From DATKGX01 sp035510555 (GTDB lineage Bacteria; Patescibacteriota; Microgenomatia; Levybacterales; UBA12049), in the NCBI GenBank assembly GCA_035510555.1, contig DATKGX010000048.1:35988-99987 (forward strand): 64,000 nucleotides of DNA, written 5' to 3'. The translations under genes were made by a program, and so were the position numbers. The notes under the pieces are model-generated. The model searched no databases. It saw only the letters and a program-made list of their open reading frames with translations, and was not told the DNA's origin. Positions 8,911 through 17,863 of the stretch are shown piece by piece (position 1 is the stretch's first letter; every line of letters starts with the position of its first letter).

Positions 8911-10466
8911 AGCTTAATTTTCTTTCTCAGCAGAACAAATGCTAATAGGCCACCAACACTAATTATAGAGATTAAATCTGAAAATAGCCTGACCGGCGTT
9001 TCCTTAAAGACGACTTGAACATTATTTAAGCCTTTATCTAAACGTAACTTTATTAAGCCCATTGGATTATTATATAAAATTTCCGTTTGTCTTCCGTTAA
9101 CATAAGCATACCAACCCGGAAAATAAATCGTGTTAATCTGAATTGTTTCTGAATTATTTAAAGATACTAAAAATGAAGTTTTGTTTGCAGTTGCTTGAAG
9201 AATATTAATGGTTTCACTGCTGGTTAAATTTTGCACTTTGACTGCTGCCATCACTTGTGGAATATTTTGAACCCACTTTGGCATATATTCATTTTTTACC
9301 GTTGTCGTGTCTTGATTAGTTGAATAGTAACTGTCGGGAAAATTTTGAAAAGTTTTTGGCATCAAATATAAAAACGCTGAAAAGAAAACTAAAACCAAGA
9401 TAATGAAGCCCATGACGATTTGCTTTCTTTTTGCAAAGACTGAAACTAAACAGGCAGATAAAAACGCCACGGATGGAATTGTTAATGATAAAAAGCGGAA
9501 CGGAAATTGCACAAAAGAGCTTGGTAAAATTTTCCACCAAAACGCACTTAATGAACTTGCCAGATAAATTGAGAGGATTGAAATTATAAACATTAAAAAG
9601 GTTAATCTAAGTCTTTTTATTTTTATCAATCCGCTAAGAATAAGAATGACGGCAGCTAAAATTATAAATGCGGTTGACCAACCAACTAAACCAAAACTGG
9701 CAAAATAATTATTGATATTGGAAACTGGCGTTTTGGCAAAAACCGTGTATTGCAAATCGAACAGCGCAGGAATCCAGAAAAAGGCTGAAACTCCTACTCC
9801 AAAAAGTAAGGTCACAAAACAGAAACGGCCGGTTTTGATTCTTTCTTTGGAAATGAAGATGTTTAACAGCGTATAGGGAATTATTAAAAACATGAATAAT
9901 ACTGCAAGAGTATTGTGAGCAACGATTAGACAGGCAATGCCGATTGAAATCCAAAATAAACTTCCTCTCTCTATCTGCCATAAAATGAATGGCAAAATTG
10001 TTAGTGATAAGACTTCCCCGACCGAACCTCGTTGATAGATGTCGAACAAATGATAAGGGAAAAATGTATAGAGAGTGGCTCCAATTAGTGAAGAAAAATT
10101 ATCAAATATTTTCCTCAGCCAAAGAAATGTAAATAAAGAAGACGTAAAGATACAGAGAATTAGCAAAGTTTTTATTGTATTGACGAAATTAATCCCTAGA
10201 ATATGAATCGGGACGGCCAAATACATAAACAGGGGGTATAAAAAATCAGCGACCGGATAACCATAGCCGTTATTTAAGCGCATTAAAAATCTGACAGGAA
10301 ATTCACCGTTTCTTAGAGTTTGGAAAAAAGCCGAGAACCTGATGACCATCCAACCGCCGTCATCAGTAACGGGAAATCCGGAATGCAGTAGGCCTAAAAT
10401 TGCCGGAACTGCCAATACCACTGCCAATAATATAAATACTAAATTACGATTTATTTTTTTTAACAT
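8907..10466 (-). CDS. PTPS-related/YfhO-like membrane protein, paralogue
   Basis: The product has 519 residues and the same architecture as the next gene: FPVTDDGGWMVIRFSAFFQTLRNGEFPVRFLMRLNNGYGYPVADFLYPLF at the N-terminus, about eleven helices, and a soluble tail with YFPGWYAYVNGRQTEILYNNPMG. The DD pair of the first loop is conserved. It overlaps the upstream YfhO gene by 23 bp and the downstream paralogue by 4 bp, so the four large membrane proteins of this operon look like two duplicated pairs. An extracytoplasmic GT-C-like role is inferred from context and fold pattern only. Confidence 0.75.
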   Translation of the reverse strand: MLKKINRNLVFILLAVVLAVPAILGLLHSGFPVTDDGGWMVIRFSAFFQTLRNGEFPVRFLMRLNNGYGYPVADFLYPLFMYLAVPIHILGINFVNTIKTLLILCIFTSSLFTFLWLRKIFDNFSSLIGATLYTFFPYHLFDIYQRGSVGEVLSLTILPFILWQIERGSLFWISIGIACLIVAHNTLAVLFMFLIIPYTLLNIFISKERIKTGRFCFVTLLFGVGVSAFFWIPALFDLQYTVFAKTPVSNINNYFASFGLVGWSTAFIILAAVILILSGLIKIKRLRLTFLMFIISILSIYLASSLSAFWWKILPSSFVQFPFRFLSLTIPSVAFLSACLVSVFAKRKQIVMGFIILVLVFFSAFLYLMPKTFQNFPDSYYSTNQDTTTVKNEYMPKWVQNIPQVMAAVKVQNLTSSETINILQATANKTSFLVSLNNSETIQINTIYFPGWYAYVNGRQTEILYNNPMGLIKLRLDKGLNNVQVVFKETPVRLFSDLISIISVGGLLAFVLLRKKIKL

Positions 10467-12816
10467 AAATTACCGTTAAGAATAACGCTAATAAACCCAA
10501 GACCGCAATCCCCAAGCCCAATTCAAAAGTTTTCGGACTATAATAGAATTCCACAATATGTTCTCCTTTTGGTATCGCCACTGCCCGGAAGGCATAATCT
10601 GCCAGCATAAGCTCCGTTGGCTTTTCATCAATGGTTACTTTCCAATCCGGATAATAATTATCCGAAATAAATAATAGCTCGTTGCCTGAAGTTTTAGTAT
10701 TAAAAAAAACTTTATTTGGAGAATATGAAATAAGTTTTACTTCTCCGCTCGAGTTTTTATCAATAGTGAGGCCCGGTAATTTTTCTAAAATTAGCGTTTT
10801 CCCTAAATCGGCAGTATAAATTGCGCTTAAAGCTTGAGCTTTATTTTTTACCAAAACAAAATCACTGGTCAAGAAAAATCTTGGCAAAGCATTTTTGTTT
10901 TCATAAACCTGCCAAGGATATATTTTTTCAACTAGGGTGAATTGATCCGCAGGAAAAGTGCTGAAATCCGTTTGAAGCCAAGTGTCAACCATATCTTGAT
11001 AATTAAGGACATATTTAATGCCTAGCAGATTGAGAATTCTTTGCCGAAAATAATTTGTCTTTAAATCATTAACTCCATACCCGGGCGCAATATTGGCATC
11101 TGGTCTTGGTAGCATTTGCGGTAACTTACCATTTATTGATGACGCTAATAATTCTCCGTATCTGGAAATGTGCAAAGGGTCATTGCCTTCAGGCGAAAAA
11201 GTTTGGTCAACGCTTTGGTAGTTCGCCTGGATATAAGCCGAACCGTATCCCCAATACCGGTTAATGCCGGCGATATTTTGAAGATAAGAAGTAATTGGTG
11301 TTTGCGGATAAGTCAACTCGCTTGGCGCAAATGGCGTAATTTTGTTGAAAAAATAGAACAGATCAAATATCACCAACAGTGTCAATAAAACCAAGCTGAT
11401 TTTAAGATTTATCCTTTTTAGAAAAACTGCCAAAATCGTTAACAAAATAAGAACGCTGGGAAGAATTAAATTGTGCTCGCTGATTTTTAGATTTGCGGAA
11501 AGCGCCGGAGAAAATTTAATCAGAAATAAAACTGCTCCCCACACCAGTATCAAAAAAACGATGAATCCAACCGCAAATATTTTTTTAAAAGATTTCTCGT
11601 TTATAAACTGGTTTAATCCGATTGCGCCTAAAACTATCAAACTGAAAATTAAGATGCTGAATTCCCTGGTGGCGACAGTTGTTGAGATAACCGGGATTGG
11701 AATCAGGTAAAAATATTTAACCAGTGGAAGATTAGTGGCAATAATCAAAGAAACTGCGGCAACAACCAAGAAAAACTTTTTTTCGAGAGAATTAACCTTG
11801 TTGAAAATCGCGTAAATTGCAAAGAAAAGAATGACAATTCCCGGATACATCACCCTTTCAATGTAAGTTCCGTCTATCCAATAATTCCGGGTGGCCGGAT
11901 TGCCAAAGAAATCCGGGATAGCGATAGTTATCCAGTATTGAAGCGGCGCCAAATTCTTTCCAATCTGTGCTAACGTATATGCTCCTCTGGTAGACTGGGA
12001 AAAAAGCTGCAGGGTTGGTAAAATCTGAAAGGAAGTTAATAAAAACGGTAGCGCTAAAGAGAGTAGAAATAGCAGATGAATCCTGAGTAGTCTCAGTTTT
12101 TTTTGCGCGAACATTAAGCATAAGTAGTAGAAAAGGCAAAGAACATAAACATAAAAAACTCCCTGAATATAACCGGCCAGAATTGCCACAGAAAGAGTGG
12201 CGACCAGCGCAAGAAAGTTTTTGCTATTTATTTTTTGTGACATATATTTAATTACTAAAAGCACCAGCGGAAGCCATAATATGGTGCTACCGATATTTCC
12301 GTACTCAAGCCAAACCGTCATATATGAAGAAAAACCAAACGCAATTCCACCGATAACAGCGGGGAAATCCTTAAGCCCGACTCCTTTTCTAAGGAATAAA
12401 TACATGAAAAGTGCGGCCAGAAACGGTTGGAACATAATGATTAACGTCCAGGAGAAATTAAAAGGTAGTAAAAAATACAAAAAATTGAGTGGATAGAAAA
12501 CGGCTGTTTGAAAATCTGCCAGTTGCGGATTGCCCGAAAAATTATAGGGATTCCAGAAAGGAATGTTGCCTTGTTTTAGTTGATTAACGGAAAAATAGCG
12601 CCAGGGATAGATTTCGCTAATTACATCCTGACCTTGCGCTTTGTTTGGGTATCCATTTGGAGCAAACCCTAAAAAAGACTGCGCCCGATAGGGATTGGTG
12701 TTCACCAAAAGATCGCCGGGAAAAGGAATTTGCCCTTTAAAAATTGGGTAGAAAAATACGAGAACAACAATCGTGATTAGAATAAAAGGCCAAAAGCGTA
12801 TCACCTTTTTCATCAT
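10444..12816 (-). CDS. YfhO-family membrane protein, putative GT-C glycosyltransferase
   Basis: This 790-residue protein is a paralogue of the one at 137-2482, with IYPWRYFSVNQLKQGNIPFWNPYNFSGNPQLADFQTAVFYPLNFLYF in the first outer loop and about thirteen helices. Its C-terminal soluble region has ISDNYYPDWKVTIDEKPTELMLADYAFRAVAIPKGEH. The conserved D-x-YYPGW-like strand is shared with the other membrane proteins of the operon. The start overlaps the end of the GT39 gene by 4 bp. It is presumed to transfer a sugar from a polyprenyl carrier on the outer face of the membrane. Confidence 0.85.
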   Translation of the reverse strand: MMKKVIRFWPFILITIVVLVFFYPIFKGQIPFPGDLLVNTNPYRAQSFLGFAPNGYPNKAQGQDVISEIYPWRYFSVNQLKQGNIPFWNPYNFSGNPQLADFQTAVFYPLNFLYFLLPFNFSWTLIIMFQPFLAALFMYLFLRKGVGLKDFPAVIGGIAFGFSSYMTVWLEYGNIGSTILWLPLVLLVIKYMSQKINSKNFLALVATLSVAILAGYIQGVFYVYVLCLFYYLCLMFAQKKLRLLRIHLLFLLSLALPFLLTSFQILPTLQLFSQSTRGAYTLAQIGKNLAPLQYWITIAIPDFFGNPATRNYWIDGTYIERVMYPGIVILFFAIYAIFNKVNSLEKKFFLVVAAVSLIIATNLPLVKYFYLIPIPVISTTVATREFSILIFSLIVLGAIGLNQFINEKSFKKIFAVGFIVFLILVWGAVLFLIKFSPALSANLKISEHNLILPSVLILLTILAVFLKRINLKISLVLLTLLVIFDLFYFFNKITPFAPSELTYPQTPITSYLQNIAGINRYWGYGSAYIQANYQSVDQTFSPEGNDPLHISRYGELLASSINGKLPQMLPRPDANIAPGYGVNDLKTNYFRQRILNLLGIKYVLNYQDMVDTWLQTDFSTFPADQFTLVEKIYPWQVYENKNALPRFFLTSDFVLVKNKAQALSAIYTADLGKTLILEKLPGLTIDKNSSGEVKLISYSPNKVFFNTKTSGNELLFISDNYYPDWKVTIDEKPTELMLADYAFRAVAIPKGEHIVEFYYSPKTFELGLGIAVLGLLALFLTVIYVKKNKS

Positions 12817-14345
12817 CGGTTGGGCGGGATTATTTGATAAACTCGGTAATAAAAATTCGTGTCTCCTTGTCTAACTTCAAAAACCAACTTGAGCGGAAAA
12901 TCAATCGGGATTACCACATGCTGCGATTGGTAGAAAACGAAATAGGCAGGCATTTTCTCGGCATAATTTAACGTTGTTTTAGGGAAAATATCCACCGGCC
13001 AGTAACCTTTAACTGTAATATTTTTATCATTACCCAAATACATTTCTAAAGATTCCGGCAATAAACCAAAGGTCCCTTCTGTAGCGACAAATATTTTTTG
13101 GCTCTCAGATTGTTTCTTAAAAAAAGCAACACTTTCTTTAATTCCCCAACCGGCCGCCCAGCTGTCAACGTATTGTCCATGATCCGCATCGGCAATTGGC
13201 GCTTTTAAGGGATTGATGGCAAAAAGTAACGAAATATACAGAGGATAAGCAATAACCGCTAATAATAGTATCAGTTGTAAAACTTTTGCATAAGAAACGT
13301 TTTTCGGAAAGAACTCTTCGGCTTTTTCAAATAAATAATTTAATGACCAAGCCACCAACGGCAAAAGCATTACGCTCATTAAAAAGACGAACCTTGGATA
13401 AATTAATCTGCCGAAGAGTGCCAGAGCCAGAAACGGCAACGCAAAATACAGCAGTAATAAAACTTTTTCTTTGAAAAATTTATTAATGAATATTATTGCC
13501 AGCAGAACCAAAATTAGGTACGCAGGTGTTAAGTACTGCAAAAGCCAACTGGTAAGTCCGCTCAAATTACTATTGAAGTAGATAAACGGATGCTGGAACC
13601 ACTCGGAAAACGGGTAGACAAACGTGGCATTTTTAATCGCAATCATGTCATATAAAGGAGAGAGTCTTAAGACATTGTAAAGACCATAACTAATAGCTGC
13701 AGCGAAAACTGCAAGCGCTGCGAATTTAAATAATTGTTTCTTGACGAATTTCTGTTTAAAGTTAAAAAGAATTAGTAAGAATGGCAATAAATAGATGCTA
13801 AAAAAATTTGAACTTTTGGTTAGAACTCCCCCGCCGATAACAAAACCGAGTGTATAAGCAATATTCAATCTGACTTTTCTGACCAAAAGAATAGAAAAAT
13901 AGAGCGCCCAAACGTAAAAGGTCGCCACCATGCTGTCATACAAAGCCATCCTATCTAAGACTTGAGCGAAAGGATAAACAATATATAAAGCAACGGTAAG
14001 AAAAGCGGTTCGTTTGTTTTTAAAAAGTTCGTAGGTTAGAGCAAAAAGGCCGAGCATGGTGAAAAAACCTGAAAGAACCGAAACTAATCTTCCGGCAATA
14101 AGCGGATCCTTAATAAATTTTATGAAAACCATTGCAACCCACACAAACATCGGCTGTTTACCGTCAGTTAGGGATATAAACCGCCATGCAGCGTCATTTA
14201 AAGCAATCTGCGCCCACCTAACATAAATTGCCTCATCGGTAAAGATTGGCAATCGATTGAGAAAAATTAAACGGAGAACAAAATAAGCTGCAACAAGAAG
14301 GATGGAAGTGAGTATTTCCCATTTATACTTCAAAACAAGCTTCAT
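12813..14345 (-). CDS. GT39/GT83-type (PMT/ArnT-like) glycosyltransferase
   Basis: This 510-residue GT-C protein has a first outer loop LPIFTDEAIYVRWAQIAL, with the catalytic-type DE pair near residue 37, followed by the DGKQPMFVWVAMVF motif that binds the lipid-linked donor in PMT/ArnT enzymes, then about eleven helices. It is the first gene of the operon. The ATG lies 6 nt after the TATAAT of a strong promoter, so its mRNA should be leaderless, and there is no Shine-Dalgarno site. It would glycosylate a protein or surface glycan outside the membrane using a polyprenyl-phosphate sugar. Confidence 0.82.
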   Translation of the reverse strand: MKLVLKYKWEILTSILLVAAYFVLRLIFLNRLPIFTDEAIYVRWAQIALNDAAWRFISLTDGKQPMFVWVAMVFIKFIKDPLIAGRLVSVLSGFFTMLGLFALTYELFKNKRTAFLTVALYIVYPFAQVLDRMALYDSMVATFYVWALYFSILLVRKVRLNIAYTLGFVIGGGVLTKSSNFFSIYLLPFLLILFNFKQKFVKKQLFKFAALAVFAAAISYGLYNVLRLSPLYDMIAIKNATFVYPFSEWFQHPFIYFNSNLSGLTSWLLQYLTPAYLILVLLAIIFINKFFKEKVLLLLYFALPFLALALFGRLIYPRFVFLMSVMLLPLVAWSLNYLFEKAEEFFPKNVSYAKVLQLILLLAVIAYPLYISLLFAINPLKAPIADADHGQYVDSWAAGWGIKESVAFFKKQSESQKIFVATEGTFGLLPESLEMYLGNDKNITVKGYWPVDIFPKTTLNYAEKMPAYFVFYQSQHVVIPIDFPLKLVFEVRQGDTNFYYRVYQIIPPNR

Positions 14346-14351
14346 ATAAAG

Positions 14352-14380
14352 ATTATAGTAGAACTGTGGTATCTAATCAA
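14352..14380 (-). promoter_or_regulatory. Promoter of the ten-gene glycan operon
   Basis: On the minus strand TTGATT (14375-14380), a 17-bp spacer and TATAAT (14352-14357) form a sigma70-type promoter. The ATG of the GT39 gene is 6 nt after the -10 box, so the transcript starts at or next to the start codon. Confidence 0.8.
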
Positions 14381-14382
14381 CG

Positions 14383-14853
14383 CTAGCTTGTAACTTGTTG
14401 CTGAGGAGCATCTTGACTACTACGGAAAACCTCTGCAATAGCTCCCAGAGCTTTTGGTCCCCAGGTGAGCAAATCTTCTCCGTTCATTTCCTGACCGACA
14501 TTATCAATTAAGATTCCACTAAAACCTCTAAAACTTATCATTCTTTCTGTGCGTTTTTCTACCTTACCGTCAGACGTAACAAAAATTCCTGTTTTGTCAT
14601 CAAGCACTCCTATCCTTAACAAAGCTTCCTGATGATAAGCATTTAAAAGATTTACCATCGACCATGTATTGACCACGTTTGCCGAAGGGAAGATTCCCTG
14701 ACTACACATTAAGTCAGCAAATCTCGCAATTTCACTCGCATACTGAGTTCCCAATTCCCGTCTATCAGCATCCGTTCGATCGAATACTCTCTGGACTTCC
14801 TCAGTACAATAGGTTATTACGTTAAATTCTAATCTACCCTTTCTTTCATCCAT
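14383..14853 (-). CDS. Hypothetical protein
   Basis: The start is placed at MDERKGRLEF (14853) and not at the Met 39 bp upstream, because a consensus promoter occupies that upstream stretch. The 156-residue product is soluble, mixed charged, without a signal peptide or recognisable motif; it ends in a polar tail (SSQDAPQQQVTS). It stands alone between two glycosyltransferase units, with its own promoter, and shows no similarity to them that I can see. Its ATG lies 10 nt after the -10 box. I do not recognise a family. Confidence 0.6.
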   Translation of the reverse strand: MDERKGRLEFNVITYCTEEVQRVFDRTDADRRELGTQYASEIARFADLMCSQGIFPSANVVNTWSMVNLLNAYHQEALLRIGVLDDKTGIFVTSDGKVEKRTERMISFRGFSGILIDNVGQEMNGEDLLTWGPKALGAIAEVFRSSQDAPQQQVTS

Positions 14854-14863
14854 AGCGAAAGCG

Positions 14864-14892
14864 ATTATATTCCGAAGGTTATTGAAAGTCAA
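14864..14892 (-). promoter_or_regulatory. Consensus promoter of hypothetical gene 14383-14853
   Basis: TTGACT (14887-14892), exactly 17 bp, then TATAAT (14864-14869) on the minus strand, with ATG 10 nt further on. This is the best promoter match in the window and it fixes the start of the gene. Confidence 0.85.
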
Positions 14893-16071
14893 CTATAAGA
14901 TTTTGCGGGTCTTGATTAGAAGAGACAAAACGAAAACTATTAGAACGGCGACTAGGCCGGCAATTTCAATATTTTGGATTATTTGCGGGTAGCCTTTGGC
15001 ATAATCGGTCATAAAGACATAAGGAATATAAATTCCTACGGCAAAAATTGACGCAACAATTGCCGGAATTGAAATATATTTTTCGTGAGCTACAAACGCC
15101 GCCATTGATAGCGGAAACACTAAATACCATGGCTGAAAAGTCGTTCGAATACTGGCGAGCAGAACCGTTGTCAAAGATAAAATTACTGAAGCGATAAAAA
15201 ACTTTTCCCAGTTTATTTTTCTGCCTGTTCTATCAAAAAATCCGATGAGAATGAACAGCGGCAAAAGCGCACCGGTAGAAAACTTAACGCCAATGGAAAA
15301 AAGATTACTGACCCAGGATAAAACTTTTTTCTTTTGCAGAAAAAGGTAAATTGAAAGAAGAATAAAAAATATCATCGGAATGTCGTTATGCGCCGAAACT
15401 AAAGATTCAATTAAAACCAGTGGGTTAAAGGCAAAAAAGGCGACATTGAATAATTTATGTTCAGGGAAAATTCTTGCGGAAATCTTGTAAATTAAATAAC
15501 AGCTACCTAAAAAGGATAGCGCCATCAGGATTTTAAAAAGGAAAAAAGTCGGCAAAAAATAATCCATGCCAATAAAAGTTAAAGGTACGGTTAAAACCAA
15601 CCAACTTGGGCCATATGGATAAGTGCGCTGAGTCCAACGCATGAAATTAAGCATCGGGTCACCTACAAAATCCGAAGGCCTATGGAAATATGGATTTAAT
15701 TGATAATGCGAAATAATTCTGGCGTCAAAAATATAGTTGAATAAATCATACGAAAATGCATTATAAGAAAACACTAAAATAACGGCGGTTAAAATAGTGA
15801 GGATAGTTAAAGCTTTGAGCTTAAGCTTGCCTTTCTTTGCCAAATATAAAAACGCGCAATAGAAAATAAATAATAAACTGGCTATGACAATAAAGATCAA
15901 AGTCGAAAGAGGACGCTCAAAAAAACCGATATGCTGAAGAAATTTTTCAACGGTCTGATAAATTGACAGTTTTGATAGGGTTAAATTTAAATCGACTTGC
16001 GTAAAAGAATAAATGAAAAAACCTACGAGAATAAAAATGTAGGAGGAAAAAAGAAGCCTTAATTTGTTCAT
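14893..16071 (-). CDS. GT87-like polyprenyl-dependent mannosyltransferase
   Basis: This 392-residue protein has about ten helices and the loop YDLFNYIFDARIISHYQLNPYF followed by YPYGPSWLVLTVP, a pattern I associate with GT-C enzymes of the DUF2029/GT87 group (polyprenyl-phosphate-mannose-dependent transferases). A second motif, SAHNDIPMIFFILLSIYLF, carries the conserved HND. It overlaps the upstream polyprenyl-phosphate sugar synthase by 4 bp, which supports a donor-synthase/transferase pair. The stop is followed immediately by the separate promoter of the next gene. The acceptor is unknown. Confidence 0.75.
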   Translation of the reverse strand: MNKLRLLFSSYIFILVGFFIYSFTQVDLNLTLSKLSIYQTVEKFLQHIGFFERPLSTLIFIVIASLLFIFYCAFLYLAKKGKLKLKALTILTILTAVILVFSYNAFSYDLFNYIFDARIISHYQLNPYFHRPSDFVGDPMLNFMRWTQRTYPYGPSWLVLTVPLTFIGMDYFLPTFFLFKILMALSFLGSCYLIYKISARIFPEHKLFNVAFFAFNPLVLIESLVSAHNDIPMIFFILLSIYLFLQKKKVLSWVSNLFSIGVKFSTGALLPLFILIGFFDRTGRKINWEKFFIASVILSLTTVLLASIRTTFQPWYLVFPLSMAAFVAHEKYISIPAIVASIFAVGIYIPYVFMTDYAKGYPQIIQNIEIAGLVAVLIVFVLSLLIKTRKIL

Positions 16072-16826
16072 AAATTTCTGTATTTCCCCGAAATATCGTT
16101 TAATTTGATTCTGACTAAATCTTCTACCGCTTCTAAGGAATCTTTTATCGGACTGACTCTTCGACTTTCAACATAAAACCATTCAACCGGAACTTCCTTA
16201 ATTTTATAGCCCATTTTTTGGGCCAGAAATAGTAACTCAACATCAAATCCGGCTTTGACTGATGATCCGGAAATTTCTTTATAACCATTATGGAATTTCT
16301 GTAAGCTTGTAAAAAGCTTATCCGAAACGTCTTTTCTAAAAAGTTTGAATCCGCATTGCGTATCTTGGATTCCCCTCAGTCCTACGATTACAGACCTTAA
16401 CACGATCATTCCTCTGGCCATCAAAAGCCGTGTCCACGGATCGCCTTGGCGCTTCGAGCCCCTACTACCAATCACAATATCGTATTCCTTAACAAATGGC
16501 AGAAGCTTGGCTACTTCTTCTACCGGCGTTGCCTGATCCATATCCATAAAAAGGGCATACTCGCCTTTTGCTTTTAAGATTCCTGATGTGACGGCGCCCG
16601 CCTTTCCAAAATGGGAAGTTTTTATTAAACTAAATCTGGGATTATCTTTGATGAATTCTTCGACTAACTCGATGCTTCCATCGGTTGAGCCATCATCGAC
16701 GATGATTACCTCCGATAAGTATTTTTGCCTTGAAAGAAACCGTTCAATCTTATCTAGAACTCCTTTACGAAGATTTGTTTTTTCGTTATATGAGGGGACT
16801 ACAATCGAGAGATAAATTTTACTCAC
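16068..16826 (-). CDS. GT2 dolichyl-phosphate beta-glucosyltransferase-like enzyme
   Basis: The start is the GTG at 16826 (residues VSKIYLSIVVPSYNE), 6 nt after a TATAAT. The 252-residue product shows IVVPSYNEKTNLRKGVLDKI, IIVDDGSTDGS, KTSHFGKAGAVTSGILKAKGEY and MDMDQATP (metal site near residues 95-97), then IGSRGSKRQGDPWTRLLMARG and the DTQCGFKLFRKDV signature. This is the ALG5/DPG-synthase pattern. It makes a polyprenyl-phosphate-linked hexose on the inner face of the membrane, probably used by the GT87-like protein whose gene overlaps it by 4 bp. Confidence 0.88.
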   Translation of the reverse strand: MSKIYLSIVVPSYNEKTNLRKGVLDKIERFLSRQKYLSEVIIVDDGSTDGSIELVEEFIKDNPRFSLIKTSHFGKAGAVTSGILKAKGEYALFMDMDQATPVEEVAKLLPFVKEYDIVIGSRGSKRQGDPWTRLLMARGMIVLRSVIVGLRGIQDTQCGFKLFRKDVSDKLFTSLQKFHNGYKEISGSSVKAGFDVELLFLAQKMGYKIKEVPVEWFYVESRRVSPIKDSLEAVEDLVRIKLNDISGKYRNL

Positions 16827-16832
16827 ACAAAG

Positions 16833-16861
16833 ATTATACAAGAAACAAAATCCATAGACAA
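16833..16861 (-). promoter_or_regulatory. Promoter of the GT2/GT87 unit
   Basis: TTGTCT (16856-16861), 17 bp, TATAAT (16833-16838) on the minus strand; the GTG start is 6 nt downstream, so the transcript is predicted leaderless. It is back to back with the plus-strand promoter at 16869-16898. Confidence 0.75.
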
Positions 16862-16868
16862 ATAACTC

Positions 16869-16898
16869 TTGACAGCATTAAACTAAATACCTTATAAA
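16869..16898 (+). promoter_or_regulatory. Promoter of hypothetical gene 16917-17861
   Basis: TTGACA (16869-16874), an 18-bp spacer and TATAAA (16893-16898). The ATG follows 18 nt after the box, so this transcript has a short untranslated leader, but no clear Shine-Dalgarno site. Confidence 0.7.
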
Positions 16899-16916
16899 TA
16901 TATACTGCCTCTTTTT

Positions 16917-17861
16917 ATGTCTGCAGAAATACCGATAACTCCGCCGGATGAGCTTGAAGATGTACCCTCAGATTATATTGTACAAAACCAGGCGTTTTGG
17001 GATAACGCACGAAGAGGAATATTCTCAAGACCTATGGAAATACCAGCTCTCTTAAGCACTGCCTTACATAATCGCATCGTAGAAACATTCGAACTAAATC
17101 AGGCCCAACAACCAACCGTAGTTTGGTCCGTTGTTTTCGATAACCCTAAATCGCCAAGCAGTAAATATGTCTACGAAAGACGCTTTCCCGAAGACGTGCC
17201 GAAGAAAGAAGAAACAAACTACGCAGTTGGCATCGATAGAATAAATGAATATGTTACAAGTTATGCAACCAGGGAGTTTATCAGAAGGAATACAGATGCT
17301 CCGGTATTACGAGCTGTTTCGAAAGGATATAGATTTGTTTCGGAACTGGCAACCTATGGATTACTACTTAGTGGTACTTATAGGCGGATGATAGACATTG
17401 AAATATTAGCCAAAGCCGCGGGGAAAGATTTTAAAGGCGCTCTTTGGGAAGGACTTTTTAACCATAATTTTGACCCCATCAACGGAATAATTGCCGACAC
17501 CACGGATTTCACCGGACTATCCAATCTGAATGAATTGGCAATTCAAATCGGACGTACAAGGTTAAAGAGACTTGATATTGGCAAGCTGGTCGGCAAACTG
17601 GAAACCAATAGAACCGACGGAGCCTTAACGAAAGGTGCAAAAAATGCTTGTTTATCTATTGCGGCTGGAGGAGTGTTTAGAACGCCGGGAATCATAGAAT
17701 TATCCGGCATAATGATAACCCTGGCCCCTTTAATACCTTTTATTGGCGTGCATGAATCTATACATCATTATTCAGGGGGAAAAGATTATCTCGGATTTAT
17801 CCCTGCGAATTTGATTCACAAAGAAGTAACGCCCCACATGGCAAAATTTGAAGGGGAATAA
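16917..17861 (+). CDS. Hypothetical protein with an HExxH motif
   Basis: I do not recognise the family. The 314-residue product begins with an acidic, proline-rich head (MSAEIPITPPDELEDVPSDY), is otherwise soluble and mixed charged, and near the C-terminus has a hydrophobic stretch LSGIMITLAPLIPFIGVHESIHHYSGG. HESIH fits the HExxH zinc-binding pattern of metallopeptidases, in a plausible setting (helix after a hydrophobic strand), but no third ligand can be assigned with confidence. It converges with the efflux operon with a gap of 2 bp and no visible terminator. Confidence 0.6.
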   Translation: MSAEIPITPPDELEDVPSDYIVQNQAFWDNARRGIFSRPMEIPALLSTALHNRIVETFELNQAQQPTVVWSVVFDNPKSPSSKYVYERRFPEDVPKKEETNYAVGIDRINEYVTSYATREFIRRNTDAPVLRAVSKGYRFVSELATYGLLLSGTYRRMIDIEILAKAAGKDFKGALWEGLFNHNFDPINGIIADTTDFTGLSNLNELAIQIGRTRLKRLDIGKLVGKLETNRTDGALTKGAKNACLSIAAGGVFRTPGIIELSGIMITLAPLIPFIGVHESIHHYSGGKDYLGFIPANLIHKEVTPHMAKFEGE

Positions 17862-17863
17862 AA

